From: Verrucomicrobiales bacterium
GTDB taxonomy: Bacteria; Verrucomicrobiota; Verrucomicrobiia; Verrucomicrobiales; DEV007
DNA: 64,000 bases
Assembly (NCBI GenBank): GCA_016795505.1
Contig: JAEUHH010000064.1
Location: 97,274 to 161,273 of the forward strand
Reading direction: 5' to 3'
Shown: positions 1-8,974 of the stretch, in pieces
Layout: every line of letters begins with the position of its first letter
How positions within the stretch are numbered: position 1 is the first letter of the stretch
The notes under the pieces: generated by a model
Database searches by the model: none
Told to the model about the DNA's origin: nothing
The model's input: only the letters and a program-made list of their open reading frames with translations
Program-made: the position numbers and the translations under genes

Positions 1-1
1 C

Positions 2-220
2 GGGATGGGGATCGGCTTTTTCGCCTTTCTCGTCGCCGGCATCGGATCGACCATCACCATCGCCGTCGCCTGGATCAGTTACCGGCCCATCATCGGCATC
101 CCGGTGCTGGTGCTGACCCTGGGTTTCTTCATCTGGCTCGTCGCCCGGCTCCGCAAAGCCCGCCCCGCCGCCGCACCATCGCTGGATCCAGCGAGTCCCG
201 CGCCCCCGCCGCTGACGTGA
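2..220 (+). CDS. C-terminal fragment of a membrane protein
   Basis: The reading frame is open from the left edge of the window to a TGA at 218-220, so the start lies outside. The visible part has two hydrophobic stretches (about residues 5-25 and 28-48) separated by a short polar turn, then an Arg/Lys-rich and Ala/Pro-rich tail predicted to be cytoplasmic. The layout would suit the C-terminal membrane segments of a TMEM43-like protein, but too little is visible to assign a family. Confidence 0.5.
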   Translation, partial: GMGIGFFAFLVAGIGSTITIAVAWISYRPIIGIPVLVLTLGFFIWLVARLRKARPAAAPSLDPASPAPPPLT

Positions 221-546
221 ACGGCGGTTCACTGCCGTTCGGCAGGAATGGGCGTGAGAGCGTGGTTAAACGGGGCTTGAAATCAAGCGCCGCAAATGGT
301 CAGCGCCAGGTGCTTCGGGGAAGTTGTCTCGAAATAGGGAGGAATGGCCGGAGTTGACGATTCGACATGGACTGATACTGACGACACCCGTAAGCGAGTG
401 CGAAAAAAATGAAGGCGCCGCCCGCTGCTCTAAACGGTTGACTTTGAGCGAGGTAAAAGAGCCCCTTGAGAAGATGAGTCTTCGCGAAATTAAGAAAATT
501 ATTAAAATTGTTGACAAATAGTGCAAAAATCGGTTTTCCTCACCGC
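221..546. other. Intergenic stretch, relatively AT-rich at its right end
   Basis: No convincing gene. A 65-codon frame (324-521, plus) is open and Lys/Glu-rich at its end, but it has no recognisable domain or good ribosome site. A TTGACA box occurs at about 510-515, upstream of the secreted protein that follows. I see no matching -10 box at good spacing, so I do not call a promoter. Confidence 0.35.
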
Positions 547-1209
547 ATGAAACCGTCAAAGTCTCTCTCCTTGATGTCGGTGTTGGCCTTGGCCATCGGT
601 TCGCAGTTCGCAGCCCCGCAGGTATCCGAAGCGGTTGTTCGGGTCTATCAGGTGTCCTTCAGTGCGAAGGCGGCTGTCCGTCCGAAACCGATTACGCAAG
701 GGGGGCGCTCCCTGGCACGAGTAGGCTTTCTGATTTACGACACCAATGCCCCGGGCCAATCAGCCACGATCGAAGTGTTTCGAAATCGAACCTATCAAAT
801 TAACGGTCCAATGTGGACTGGATTCCCGTTCCCTGGAACGAATACTCCGGATGGTGTGGGTATCATTCCGTCGGCAATCGGCCTCTCTGCGCTTGATCTG
901 AATTCTGATGGATTCGTAGACACGGAATTGGCTTCCATGGGCTTCGGTTTCGGTTCCACCACACATTCGCGGATCTTGGCAGGTGCGATTCCCCGGAATG
1001 GCTTTCGGATCGGAAACACGACGTTCTTCCAGACCGCTAAAGCACTCAGTGGGTATGGTTGCGTGACAGTTTCCGGAGTCGATCACTACTTCATCCGGGA
1101 GAAGTGGGCCATCAACGGCTTTTCTGCGAACAATCCTGCGAACGTCGCGGCCGGAGTGAACCTCGTGGTGGCATACCTGTTGTCTCGCGGCTACGTTGTG
1201 GCTCCCTGA
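547..1209 (+). CDS. Secreted protein of unknown function with a dockerin-like calcium loop
   Basis: 220 residues. The ATG at 547 is chosen because it starts with Lys-Pro-Ser-Lys followed by a hydrophobic core and an Ala-x-Ala-like cleavage region, a normal signal peptide. An in-frame ATG at 508 would put 13 unneeded residues in front. The mature part is rich in Gly, Phe, Ser and Asn, with one Cys. Around residues 117-130 it carries a DLNSDGFVDTEL loop, like the calcium loop of dockerin or EF-hand modules. No enzyme motif was recognised. It is probably a surface or matrix protein. Its codon use is somewhat less GC-biased than its neighbours. Confidence 0.6.
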   Translation: MKPSKSLSLMSVLALAIGSQFAAPQVSEAVVRVYQVSFSAKAAVRPKPITQGGRSLARVGFLIYDTNAPGQSATIEVFRNRTYQINGPMWTGFPFPGTNTPDGVGIIPSAIGLSALDLNSDGFVDTELASMGFGFGSTTHSRILAGAIPRNGFRIGNTTFFQTAKALSGYGCVTVSGVDHYFIREKWAINGFSANNPANVAAGVNLVVAYLLSRGYVVAP

Positions 1210-1271
1210 CAGGCATCCGCGCGCAACTCGCCCGGTCGATGGGATATCCAGTTAATCCCCTTGGGAACGGC

Positions 1272-2168
1272 ATGACATTTCGTTCCTTTGTTCCGCGGGC
1301 GGGCGGGTTGTTTTGTGCGGTCTCCGTGTTGGTTCAGTGCAGTGAGCCACCGGAGCCGGAGGAGACCGACAGCGGACCGCCGAAAGCGGTGACGCTTTCA
1401 CCTGCCACGCCTCCCGTCGCCGCCGCGGTTGACGACCCGACCGCCGCCGTGACCCTGCGCGATCCCCGCCTGGGGCCCCACGATCAGCGGGAGTTTGCGC
1501 CACTGGCCGACGAGGATCGCGCCCCGTTCGAGGCTCTGACCGGAGAGTTTTTCGCTTCCACGGATCTCGATCGGCGCCTGGAGATTCTCGATGAGATCGA
1601 GGAAGCCTATTACGGCGACCAATTGCTCCCCTTCGTCGATCGCATCCTCGCTCTCGGTCAGGATGAGTTGTCTGTGAGGGCGGTCGAGATGCTCCAGGGC
1701 AATGTTTCGCCCGCCATTTTGGCCGTCTTGGAAAAAGCTCTGGCATCCCCGTCGGAGGACGTTCGCCTCGCCGCCGCCACCGCCGGAGCCCATGTCCGCG
1801 ACGATGCGCTGGTTGGCTATTACCGAAAAATCTTTGCCGATCCCAGCATCGACGTTCAGATGCAGGCGATCGAAAGCGTGGACGCCCAGTCCGAGCCACG
1901 GCGGGTGCAGATCTTCCGGGCGGCCCTTCAATCGAAGCTGCCCGAGTTGCAGGTGGCGGCCGTCGGCATCGTCCACCTGACCGCCACCCGCCAGAGTGTC
2001 GATGTTTTGTTCGAAGCGCTCGACTCTCCCCACGCCGACGTGAAGGACGAGGCGCGGTTTGCCCTGGAGTTCCTGGTGGGAGAGATCTTCTCCAGCGGCG
2101 GCCAGGCCCGCGAGTGGTGGGGTCAGAACCGCAACCGCTTCGACAACGATCTGGCTCCCGCCGAGTAA
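1272..2168 (+). CDS. Secreted HEAT-repeat protein
   Basis: 298 residues. The upstream frame overlaps the previous gene by 150 bases, so the ATG at 1272 is preferred: it gives a signal-like start (MTFRSF, then a hydrophobic run ending ...VLVQC). The Cys could be a lipidation site, although Gln before Cys is unusual for a lipobox. A Pro/Glu-rich linker follows. From about residue 90 onward there are five or six alpha-helical HEAT-type repeats, with helix pairs such as DVRLAAATAGAHV and ELQVAAVGIVHL. HEAT solenoids bind proteins, so a scaffold role is an inference. It converges on the SNF2 helicase, with a repeat array between the two 3' ends. Confidence 0.6.
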   Translation: MTFRSFVPRAGGLFCAVSVLVQCSEPPEPEETDSGPPKAVTLSPATPPVAAAVDDPTAAVTLRDPRLGPHDQREFAPLADEDRAPFEALTGEFFASTDLDRRLEILDEIEEAYYGDQLLPFVDRILALGQDELSVRAVEMLQGNVSPAILAVLEKALASPSEDVRLAAATAGAHVRDDALVGYYRKIFADPSIDVQMQAIESVDAQSEPRRVQIFRAALQSKLPELQVAAVGIVHLTATRQSVDVLFEALDSPHADVKDEARFALEFLVGEIFSSGGQAREWWGQNRNRFDNDLAPAE

Positions 2169-2202
2169 GAAACTCCCTCCGCGCCTCCGCCGCTGACGTG
2201 AC

Positions 2203-2268
2203 GATGGAACAGGGTTGCCTCTCCGATGGAACCCTGTTTGATCGGAGATCCTACCCTGTTTGATCGGA
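2203..2268. repeat. AACAGGGT/ATCGG repeat array, locus 1 (3 units)
   Basis: Three units of the dispersed palindromic family. The first reads AACAGGGT on the plus strand (2208-2215). The other two read it on the minus strand (rc at 2231-2238 and 2253-2260). Each is flanked by CGAT or ATCGG arms that can pair. The array lies between two convergent genes, and the third unit contains the last codons and the stop codon of the SNF2 gene (2251-2253). Confidence 0.8.
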
Positions 2269-4983
2269 ATCCGAGCCCGATGGGCCGAGCAGGCCGGCTA
2301 GGATCTCCGGGGTCAGGGCGAGGCTGCGGGTGGCGCCGGAAAGCAGGTCGCCGGCGAGGTCGCCTTTTTTCTCCTGCATCTGCTGGATGCGCTCCTCCAC
2401 GGTGTCCTGACAGATCAGCTTGTGGACGAAGACGGGCTTGTCCTGTCCGATGCGGTAGGCGCGGTCGGTGGCCTGGTTCTCGGCGGCGGGATTCCACCAG
2501 GGGTCGTAGTGGATCACAATGTCCGCGCCGGTGAGGGTGAGTCCGGTGCCGCCGGCTTTCAGGGAAATGAGGAACACCTCGCCCTCGCCGCCCTGGAACC
2601 GCTCGACCAGCGACTGGCGGTCGCGGGTCTCGCCGGTGAGCTTGAGATAGGTGCAGCCGGTGGCGACGAGATGCGCCTCGATGAGGTCCAGCATGGAGGT
2701 AAACTGGGAAAAGAGCAGCACGCGGTTGCCCTCCTGCCGGAAGGTGTCGAGCAGGTCGACGAGGTGGTCGAACTTGGCCGAAGGGGCGTCGCGGCCGTCG
2801 AGCAGGCGTGGATGGCAGCAGATCTGGCGCAGTTTCAGCAGGGCGTCGAGGAACATGACGCGGGCCTCGGTGCCCTGGATGGCGAGGGCCTGACGCACGT
2901 GTTTGTCCATGGTGGAGCGCACGGTCTCGTAGAGGTCCTTTTGTGCCTCGGACATCTCGATGGTGTGGACGATCTCGGTCTTGGGCGGCAATTCCTTGGC
3001 CACGTCGTGCTTGGTGCGGCGCAGGATGAGCGGGCCGACGCGGCGGGCCAGCGCGGCGCGCCGGGACTCGTTGCCGTTTTTCTCGATGGGGGTGCGATAG
3101 GTTTCGGTGAAGCGGTCCCAGCCGCCCAGCAGGCCGGGCATGAGGAAATGCATCAGGCTCCACAACTCGCCGAGGTGATTTTCCACCGGGGTGCCGGACA
3201 GGCAGAGCCGGTGCGCGGCGCGGAGCCGGCCGACGGCGTGGGTGACCTGGGCGCCGGGATTCTTGATGTGCTGGGCTTCGTCGAGCACGAGCAGGTGGAA
3301 CTCGTGGGCGAGGAAGGCGTCGAGATCGCGTCCGATGAGGGCGTAGGAGCTGAGCACGAGATCGGCCGAGGGGATGCGGGGGAAATGCCGCTGCCGGTCG
3401 GCGCCCTGGAGGACGAGGACTCGCAGGCCGGGGGCGAATTTGGCGGCTTCGCGCTGCCAGTTCATCACCACGCTGGTCGGTGCGAGGACCAGCGATGGCC
3501 GCCCGGCATGCCGGCCGCTTTCGATCTCGGCGAGGAGATGGGCGATGGTTTGCAGGGTCTTTCCGAGGCCCATGTCGTCGGCGAGGATGCCATTCAGCCG
3601 ATAGCGGGCGAGGAACTGCATCCAGTGGTAACCATCGAGCTGATATTCCCGCAGGGTGGCGCGCAGGCCGGAGGGCAGGGGCACGCGGTCGATGCGGTCG
3701 AAGCCGGTGAGCCGCTCGGCCAGTCCGGCGATCTCTGGCGGCGCCTCGACGGCGGGCAGCAGGCCCGGTTCGGCAGTGAGCAGGGCGGCATCGAGCGCGC
3801 CGAGGCGGATGGGGCCGCCGGGGAATTTGAAATCCATCAATTCCCCCAGAGTGACGAGGATGCGCCGGAATCGGCCGACCGGCAGGGCGAGTCCGCGGCC
3901 GTCGGGCAGGAAGATCATGAACTCCTGTCCGTCGGGCAGGCCCTCGGTGACTTCGAGAAATCGGTTGGCGACCAGTGCGGCGAGGATGGGCTGCAACTCG
4001 AAGGCTTCGCCATCGATCTCAAAGCCGGCGGAGAGATGGAACCACCCGCGGCCTTCCTCCACGATCTCGGCGCGCCAGGCCTGGCTGCGGAAAATCAGCG
4101 GCTTCAGGCCGAAGTCGGGAGCGAAGCGGACCTCCCAGCCGCGTTTTTCGAGCGCGGGCACGCCTTCGTGGCGGAATCGCTGCCAGAAAAATTCCTCGTG
4201 AGGCCATTCCTGCCGATTGGGGGCCCAGAGGGTGCCGGAAAAGGGAGGGCGCTCCAGTTTTCGCAGCGAGGCGGGCGGCTCCTCCGCACCGGGCAGGAAA
4301 TCGAGGGCGTAGAGATGATTCAGCGCCGCGGTCTCGCGCGCCCGGTCGCGGCGGATCTTTCCCTCCGGGGTCACGATGGGCAGGAGTTGGCCGGCGGGAT
4401 CGAGCGGCACGCGGTGGGTGCCGTAGATCGCCCAGGCCTGGGCCAGTCGTTCGGGTAGCCAGGCGAGGCGCTCGCGGTCGTCGGGCCGACGCTCGAGCCG
4501 GAGAAGAAAGCGGGGTTCGGGCGTTTCGCCGGTGACCGGTGGGGGCGGGGCGGCTGGCTGGGGATCGGCTTTTGGCTCGGCGGGCAGGGCGAGGGATTTC
4601 CCCTGGGTCATGGTTTCCGCATGGGGACTGCCACCGAGGGCGGTCTGGAGGCGCGTTTCCGGGTCTTTGGCCAGCAGTTCGAGCAGGGCGGCGGCATGTT
4701 CGCACTGGGTCGAGACGGCGCAGTCGCAGGAGGCATCGAGGGCGAGGCCGGCACACTCGCGCCACAGGGCGACGACGGGATGGTGGGTGGCGCCGTCCTT
4801 GTCGACGACGGTGGCGGTGAGTTCGGCATCGCCGGTGTCGAGGAGTTCGGCCCGCACGTCGATGACCTGTCGGCCGCGGGCGAGTTTCTGGCCGGCTGCG
4901 AGCGCCGATCCGCCGAATCGGCGGCGCCAGTCGCCCCGGGCAAGATGGTCGGCCAGTGCGGCGGCGTCGAGCGGGGCGGACAT
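2251..4983 (-). CDS. SWIM zinc-finger SNF2-family helicase
   Basis: 910 residues from the ATG at 4983, chosen because the open frame further upstream (to 5187) has low-complexity sequence unlike the family. An N-terminal SWIM zinc-binding site is visible (C86-x-C88 ... C94-x-H96). A middle domain follows, then the SNF2 ATPase with Walker A DDMGLGKT near residue 470, DEAQH Walker B near 568, and the helicase C-terminal lobe with the TDRAYRIGQ motif. Such proteins translocate on double-stranded DNA and remodel protein-DNA complexes. The substrate of this one is unknown. The final residues (SDSDQTG) are encoded by a repeat unit that also supplies the TAG stop. Confidence 0.9.
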   Translation of the reverse strand: MSAPLDAAALADHLARGDWRRRFGGSALAAGQKLARGRQVIDVRAELLDTGDAELTATVVDKDGATHHPVVALWRECAGLALDASCDCAVSTQCEHAAALLELLAKDPETRLQTALGGSPHAETMTQGKSLALPAEPKADPQPAAPPPPVTGETPEPRFLLRLERRPDDRERLAWLPERLAQAWAIYGTHRVPLDPAGQLLPIVTPEGKIRRDRARETAALNHLYALDFLPGAEEPPASLRKLERPPFSGTLWAPNRQEWPHEEFFWQRFRHEGVPALEKRGWEVRFAPDFGLKPLIFRSQAWRAEIVEEGRGWFHLSAGFEIDGEAFELQPILAALVANRFLEVTEGLPDGQEFMIFLPDGRGLALPVGRFRRILVTLGELMDFKFPGGPIRLGALDAALLTAEPGLLPAVEAPPEIAGLAERLTGFDRIDRVPLPSGLRATLREYQLDGYHWMQFLARYRLNGILADDMGLGKTLQTIAHLLAEIESGRHAGRPSLVLAPTSVVMNWQREAAKFAPGLRVLVLQGADRQRHFPRIPSADLVLSSYALIGRDLDAFLAHEFHLLVLDEAQHIKNPGAQVTHAVGRLRAAHRLCLSGTPVENHLGELWSLMHFLMPGLLGGWDRFTETYRTPIEKNGNESRRAALARRVGPLILRRTKHDVAKELPPKTEIVHTIEMSEAQKDLYETVRSTMDKHVRQALAIQGTEARVMFLDALLKLRQICCHPRLLDGRDAPSAKFDHLVDLLDTFRQEGNRVLLFSQFTSMLDLIEAHLVATGCTYLKLTGETRDRQSLVERFQGGEGEVFLISLKAGGTGLTLTGADIVIHYDPWWNPAAENQATDRAYRIGQDKPVFVHKLICQDTVEERIQQMQEKKGDLAGDLLSGATRSLALTPEILAGLLGPSGSDSDQTG

Positions 4984-5198
4984 GGCGAAAAGATTGGGGG
5001 AGACGGGTCGGGTGAGGGAAATCTCGGGCCTTTTGTCGGCTTGGCCCGAAAATGGCTGCGGTTGTCGCCGGGGAAAATGACGATATCGTGGCGGTCGCCA
5101 AGGGGAATCCGAATTTCCGACCGAAATCCGATGGGCAATGAACCGAGCCAACCGGCGGCGTGAGGGCTGTGGGTAAAAATTCGCCAAAAAATCGGCGC

Positions 5199-5227
5199 TT
5201 GACCGCCTGAAACATTGAGATTAAAGG
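5199..5227 (+). promoter_or_regulatory. Candidate promoter of the cys operon
   Basis: TTGACC (5199-5204) and TAAAGG (5222-5227) are separated by 17 bases, 56 bases before the cysH start, in the AT-richer gap between the divergent SNF2 and cysH genes. The fit to the sigma-70 consensus is only fair. The rest of the 4984-5283 gap shows no other clear signal. Confidence 0.3.
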
Positions 5228-5283
5228 TCAAAGAGTCAAAACTCGACATTTCCGATAGGGAATTAGGTATTTAGCATCAAAGA

Positions 5284-6036
5284 ATGATTGCCGCTGCTCA
5301 ACCCGCCGATCGCTTGGCCGAGATCGAGTCCCGTCTGGGGCTGGATCTGCGGGCGGCGAATGCGCGTCTGGAGTCGGCCAGTGCCGAGGACCGAGTGGCG
5401 TGGGGGCTGGATGCCTTTCGCCCGCGCATTGCCCTGAGCTCCAGTTTCGGCGCCCAATCGGCCGTATCGCTGCATCTGGTGGCGCGGCAATGGCCGGACA
5501 TTCCGGTGATTCTGGTGGATACGGGTTATTTGTTTCCGGAGACCTACGATTTCGTCGATCGACTGGTGAACCAGCTCTCGCTGAACCTGAAGGTCTACCG
5601 CAGCGAGATCAGCCCGGCCTGGCAGGAGCGCCGCTACGGCAAGCTCTGGGAGCAGGGGCTGAACGGGATCGAGAAATACAACCAGCTCAACAAGGTGGAG
5701 CCGATGAATCGCGCTCTGGTGGAGTTGGGAGTCGATGCGTGGATCACCGGCCTGCGGCGCCAGCAGAGCAAGAGCCGGGAGAATCTGGGCGTCCTGGCGA
5801 TCTCGGATGGCCGGGTGAAGGTGCATCCGATCGTTGACTGGACGGACCGCGACATTTTCGACTATCTGAAGAAGCACGATTTACCCTACCATCCGCTGTG
5901 GGAGCAGGGCTACGTGTCGATCGGCGACTGGCACACGACGCGGAAGCTGACGGACGGTCTGACCGAGGAGGAAACGCGCTTTTTCGGCCTGAAACGGGAG
6001 TGCGGATTGCATGAAAACGCGGATTTCGTGATTTGA
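5284..6036 (+). CDS. cysH: Phosphoadenylyl-sulfate reductase (thioredoxin)
   Basis: 250 residues. It reduces PAPS to sulfite and adenosine 3',5'-bisphosphate, using thioredoxin, in the cytoplasm. Visible are the PP-loop-like [20 protein letters not shown], the [10 protein letters not shown] phosphosulfate-binding segment, and the C-terminal ECGLHE with the catalytic Cys. The region [10 protein letters not shown] matches the PAPS-specific E. coli type. The paired Cys residues that hold the iron-sulfur cluster of APS reductases are absent. It therefore needs PAPS, consistent with cysC lying four bases downstream. It is the first gene of the cysH-C-D-N operon. Confidence 0.95.
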   Translation: MIAAAQPADRLAEIESRLGLDLRAANARLESASAEDRVAWGLDAFRPRIALSSSFGAQSAVSLHLVARQWPDIPVILVDTGYLFPETYDFVDRLVNQLSLNLKVYRSEISPAWQERRYGKLWEQGLNGIEKYNQLNKVEPMNRALVELGVDAWITGLRRQQSKSRENLGVLAISDGRVKVHPIVDWTDRDIFDYLKKHDLPYHPLWEQGYVSIGDWHTTRKLTDGLTEEETRFFGLKRECGLHENADFVI

Positions 6037-6040
6037 GACG

Positions 6041-6640
6041 ATGAGCACGAACCTCCATCCCACTTTCGACCGCATGCTGCCGCGCGAGGCCAAGGAGCGT
6101 CTGCTCGGCCAGCGCGGGCTGGTGGTCTGGCTTTATGGGCTGAGTGGATCGGGTAAAAGCACCCTGGCGCATCTGCTGGAGCGCCAATTGCACGAGCAGG
6201 GGCGCTTCACGGTGGTGCTCGACGGCGACAACGTCCGCACCGGACTGAACAACAACCTGGGATTCTCCGATGACGACCGGCGGGAAAACATCCGGCGCGT
6301 GGCGGAGGTGGCGAGGCTCTTCGCTCAGGCGGGAGTCGTCACGATCGCGTCATTCATCACGCCTAAAAACGCCCTGCGCGACCTGGCGCGGGAAATCGTG
6401 GGCGATGCCGACCTGTTGGAGGTCTACGTGAAGGCGTCCTTCGAGACCTGTGCCGCCCGCGACGTGAAGGGGCTCTATGCCAAGGCCGAAGCCGGCGGGG
6501 TGAAGCAATTCACCGGCCGGGATTCGGCCTTTGAGGAGCCGGATCGGGCCGATCTGGTCATCGATACGGAGGCGGAGAGCGAGAGTGAATCGCTCGCGAA
6601 GCTGCTGGCGGCGGTGAATGCGCGGATCGTGGCGGGTTGA
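6041..6640 (+). CDS. cysC: Adenylyl-sulfate kinase
   Basis: 199 residues, the usual length. It phosphorylates APS to PAPS with ATP. The P-loop GLSGSGKST is at residues 33-41, followed by the substrate-binding segment LDGDNVRTGLNNNLGFSDDDR and the FITP motif. It stands alone rather than being fused to cysN as in many Bacteroidetes and proteobacteria. It starts four bases after cysH stops. Its product feeds the neighbouring PAPS-type reductase. Confidence 0.95.
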   Translation: MSTNLHPTFDRMLPREAKERLLGQRGLVVWLYGLSGSGKSTLAHLLERQLHEQGRFTVVLDGDNVRTGLNNNLGFSDDDRRENIRRVAEVARLFAQAGVVTIASFITPKNALRDLAREIVGDADLLEVYVKASFETCAARDVKGLYAKAEAGGVKQFTGRDSAFEEPDRADLVIDTEAESESESLAKLLAAVNARIVAG

Positions 6641-6687
6641 GCCGCGGCGGCCGAAACAAACCCGGGAAATTTCATTTCTGATTTACT

Positions 6688-7605
6688 ATGGACAGTCAAA
6701 TACACTCCTATCAGGTCAATCACCTCAAACAACTCGAGTCGGAGGCCATCTTCATCCTTCGGGAGACGGCGGCGCAGTTCGACAAGCCGGCTTTGCTTTT
6801 TTCGGGAGGCAAGGACTCGATCGTGATGGCTCATCTGGCACGGAAGGCCTTCCACCCGGCGCGACTGCCCTTCCCGCTGCTGCACATCGACACGGGGCAC
6901 AATTTCCCGGAGACGCTGACCTATCGGGACGAGTTCGTGGCGGATCTGAAGGCGCGGCTCATCGTGGCGCTGGTCCAGGACTCCATCGATCGCGGCACGG
7001 CACGCGAGGAAAAGGGACCGAACCCGAGCCGCAACGCGATCCAGACGGTGACGCTGCTGGAGGCGATCGAATCGAACCAGTTCGACGCCTGTCTCGGCGG
7101 TGGTCGCCGCGACGAGGAGAAGGCACGCGCGAAAGAGCGGTTTTTCTCCCACCGCGATGACTTCGGGCAGTGGGATCCGAAGAATCAGCGCCCGGAACTG
7201 TGGAACATCTTCAATGGACGCAAACATCACGGCGAGCATTTCCGGGTATTCCCGCTCAGCAACTGGACGGAGATGGACGTGTGGCAATACATCAAGGCGG
7301 AGAAGATTCCGCTGCCGAATCTGTATTTCACCCACGAGCGGGTGGTCTTCAAACGCGCCGGCGCGTGGTTGGCGGTGTCGGAATTCGTCACTCTGGGAGA
7401 GGACGAGGAGCCGTTGAAGAAGACCGTCCGCTTCCGCACGATCGGGGACATGACCTGCACCGGTGCGGTGGAGTCGGAGGCCTCAACGCTGGACGAAATC
7501 ATCCAGGAAGTGGCGACGGCCCGGCAAACCGAGCGGGGCACCCGGGCCGATGACAAGCGTTCCGAGACGGCGATGGAAGACAGGAAGAAGGAAGGTTACT
7601 TCTGA
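6688..7605 (+). CDS. cysD: Sulfate adenylyltransferase subunit 2
   Basis: 305 residues, family-typical. It is the catalytic subunit of the GTP-coupled ATP sulfurylase and forms APS from sulfate and ATP. It shows the N-type ATP pyrophosphatase signature FSGGKDSIVM, the LLHIDTGHNFPET segment and GGGRRDEEKARAKER. It lies 47 bases after cysC and 40 before cysN, in the same orientation, and its partner subunit is CysN. Confidence 0.95.
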   Translation: MDSQIHSYQVNHLKQLESEAIFILRETAAQFDKPALLFSGGKDSIVMAHLARKAFHPARLPFPLLHIDTGHNFPETLTYRDEFVADLKARLIVALVQDSIDRGTAREEKGPNPSRNAIQTVTLLEAIESNQFDACLGGGRRDEEKARAKERFFSHRDDFGQWDPKNQRPELWNIFNGRKHHGEHFRVFPLSNWTEMDVWQYIKAEKIPLPNLYFTHERVVFKRAGAWLAVSEFVTLGEDEEPLKKTVRFRTIGDMTCTGAVESEASTLDEIIQEVATARQTERGTRADDKRSETAMEDRKKEGYF

Positions 7606-7618
7606 TGTCTTTGGGCAG

Positions 7619-7645
7619 TATTAACAGGATTTAACAAGATTTTTT
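7619..7645 (+). repeat. Short AT-rich TAACAGGATT-type sequence
   Basis: The cysD-cysN gap contains ATTAACAGG followed by ATTTAACAAG and a T run. It resembles the TAACAGGATT boilerplate repeat that occurs between genes in many bacterial genomes. It stands out against its GC-rich surroundings and places a T-rich tract just before the cysN ATG. No function can be deduced. Confidence 0.3.
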
Positions 7646-8929
7646 ATGAGTGACGAAAATATCACGGCTGGCTATTTGGACATGGATCTGCTGCGTTTCA
7701 CAACTGCGGGCAGCGTGGACGACGGGAAATCGACTTTGATCGGTCGTTTGCTTTACGACTCCAAGAACACGTTCGAGGATCAAATGGAAGCCGTGGAGCG
7801 CAGTTCGAAGCAGCGCGGCGACGAAAACATCAACCTGGCGCTGCTGACCGACGGCCTGCGGGCCGAGCGGGAGCAGGGGATCACCATCGATGTGGCCTAC
7901 CGCTATTTCGCGACGCCGAAGCGTAAGTTCATCATCGCTGACACGCCCGGCCACATTCAATACACCCGCAACATGGTGACGGGCGCCTCGACGGCTAACC
8001 TGGCGATCATCCTGGTCGATGCGCGGCTCGGGGTCATCGAGCAGACCTGCCGCCACGCGTTCATCGCCGACCTGCTCCGCATCCGGCACATCGTGCTGGC
8101 GGTGAACAAGATGGACCTGGTGGAATACAGCCAGGAGGCGTTCGACAAGATCGTTGACGAGTTCAAGCGCTTCGCCTCCCGCCTCGACAATCTGGTGGAT
8201 ATCACGGCCATTCCCATCTCCGCTCTGCATGGCGACAATGTGGTGACGAAGTCGGACAAGATGCCCTGGTACCACGGTCCCGACCTGTTGTATCATCTGG
8301 AGACGGTCTATATCGGGTCGGATCACAATCATGTCGATCCGCGCTTCCCGGTGCAGTGGGTGATCCGGCCGCACTCGGACGAGCATCATGATTACCGTGG
8401 CTACGCCGGTCGCGTGGCGGGTGGTGTCTTCAAGCCCGGCGACGATGTCGTCATCCAGCCTTCCGGCTTTGCCACCAAGATCAAGTCGATCGACTCGTTC
8501 GAAGGGCCGGTGGAGGAGGCCTTCGCGCCTCTGTCGGTGACCGTCACCCTCGAGGACGAGATCGACATCAGCCGCGGCGACATGATCGCGAAGCCGAACA
8601 ACCAGCCGCACAAAAGCCAGGAAATCGATGCGATGATCTGCTGGTTCTCCGACAAGACGAAGCTCGCGCTGCGCGGAAAGTACTTTCTGCGCCACACCAC
8701 CCGGGAGGTGAAGGCCATCGTCGAGGAAGTGCGCTACAAGGTGAACATCAACACGCTGCACAAGATCGAGGACGACCTGGAGTTCAGCCTGAACGACATC
8801 GGCCGCATCTCCCTGCGCACCTCGGCGCCGCTGCTCTATGACAGCTACCGGCGGAATCGCATCACCGGCAGTTTCATCCTGATCGACCAGCACACCAATG
8901 AGACGGTGGCGGCCGGGATGATCGTGTGA
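7646..8929 (+). CDS. cysN: Sulfate adenylyltransferase subunit 1 (GTPase)
   Basis: 427 residues, an EF-Tu-like GTPase that drives APS synthesis by CysD through GTP hydrolysis. The G1 loop GSVDDGKST is at residues 22-30. It also shows the DTPGH G3 box, the NKMD G4 box, and two beta-barrel domains after the G domain. There is no CysC domain at the C-terminus, consistent with the separate cysC gene. It is the last gene of the operon. The 45-base gap to the convergent rodA shows no clear U-tract terminator. Confidence 0.95.
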   Translation: MSDENITAGYLDMDLLRFTTAGSVDDGKSTLIGRLLYDSKNTFEDQMEAVERSSKQRGDENINLALLTDGLRAEREQGITIDVAYRYFATPKRKFIIADTPGHIQYTRNMVTGASTANLAIILVDARLGVIEQTCRHAFIADLLRIRHIVLAVNKMDLVEYSQEAFDKIVDEFKRFASRLDNLVDITAIPISALHGDNVVTKSDKMPWYHGPDLLYHLETVYIGSDHNHVDPRFPVQWVIRPHSDEHHDYRGYAGRVAGGVFKPGDDVVIQPSGFATKIKSIDSFEGPVEEAFAPLSVTVTLEDEIDISRGDMIAKPNNQPHKSQEIDAMICWFSDKTKLALRGKYFLRHTTREVKAIVEEVRYKVNINTLHKIEDDLEFSLNDIGRISLRTSAPLLYDSYRRNRITGSFILIDQHTNETVAAGMIV

Positions 8930-8974
8930 GCGGCGAAAGTTTGACCGGATCAGCTCTGCGCAGCGAAGCGTGGC

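Noticed and set aside
324..521. 65-codon plus frame before the first secreted protein
   Set aside because: No domain, no ribosome site and no neighbour argument; left as an unassigned open frame.
2422..4458. 678-codon plus-strand frame inside the SNF2 helicase gene
   Set aside because: Antisense shadow without family features; the helicase motifs are on the other strand.
8930..8974. Terminator between cysN and rodA
   Set aside because: Short complementary stretches exist but there is no U tract on either strand.
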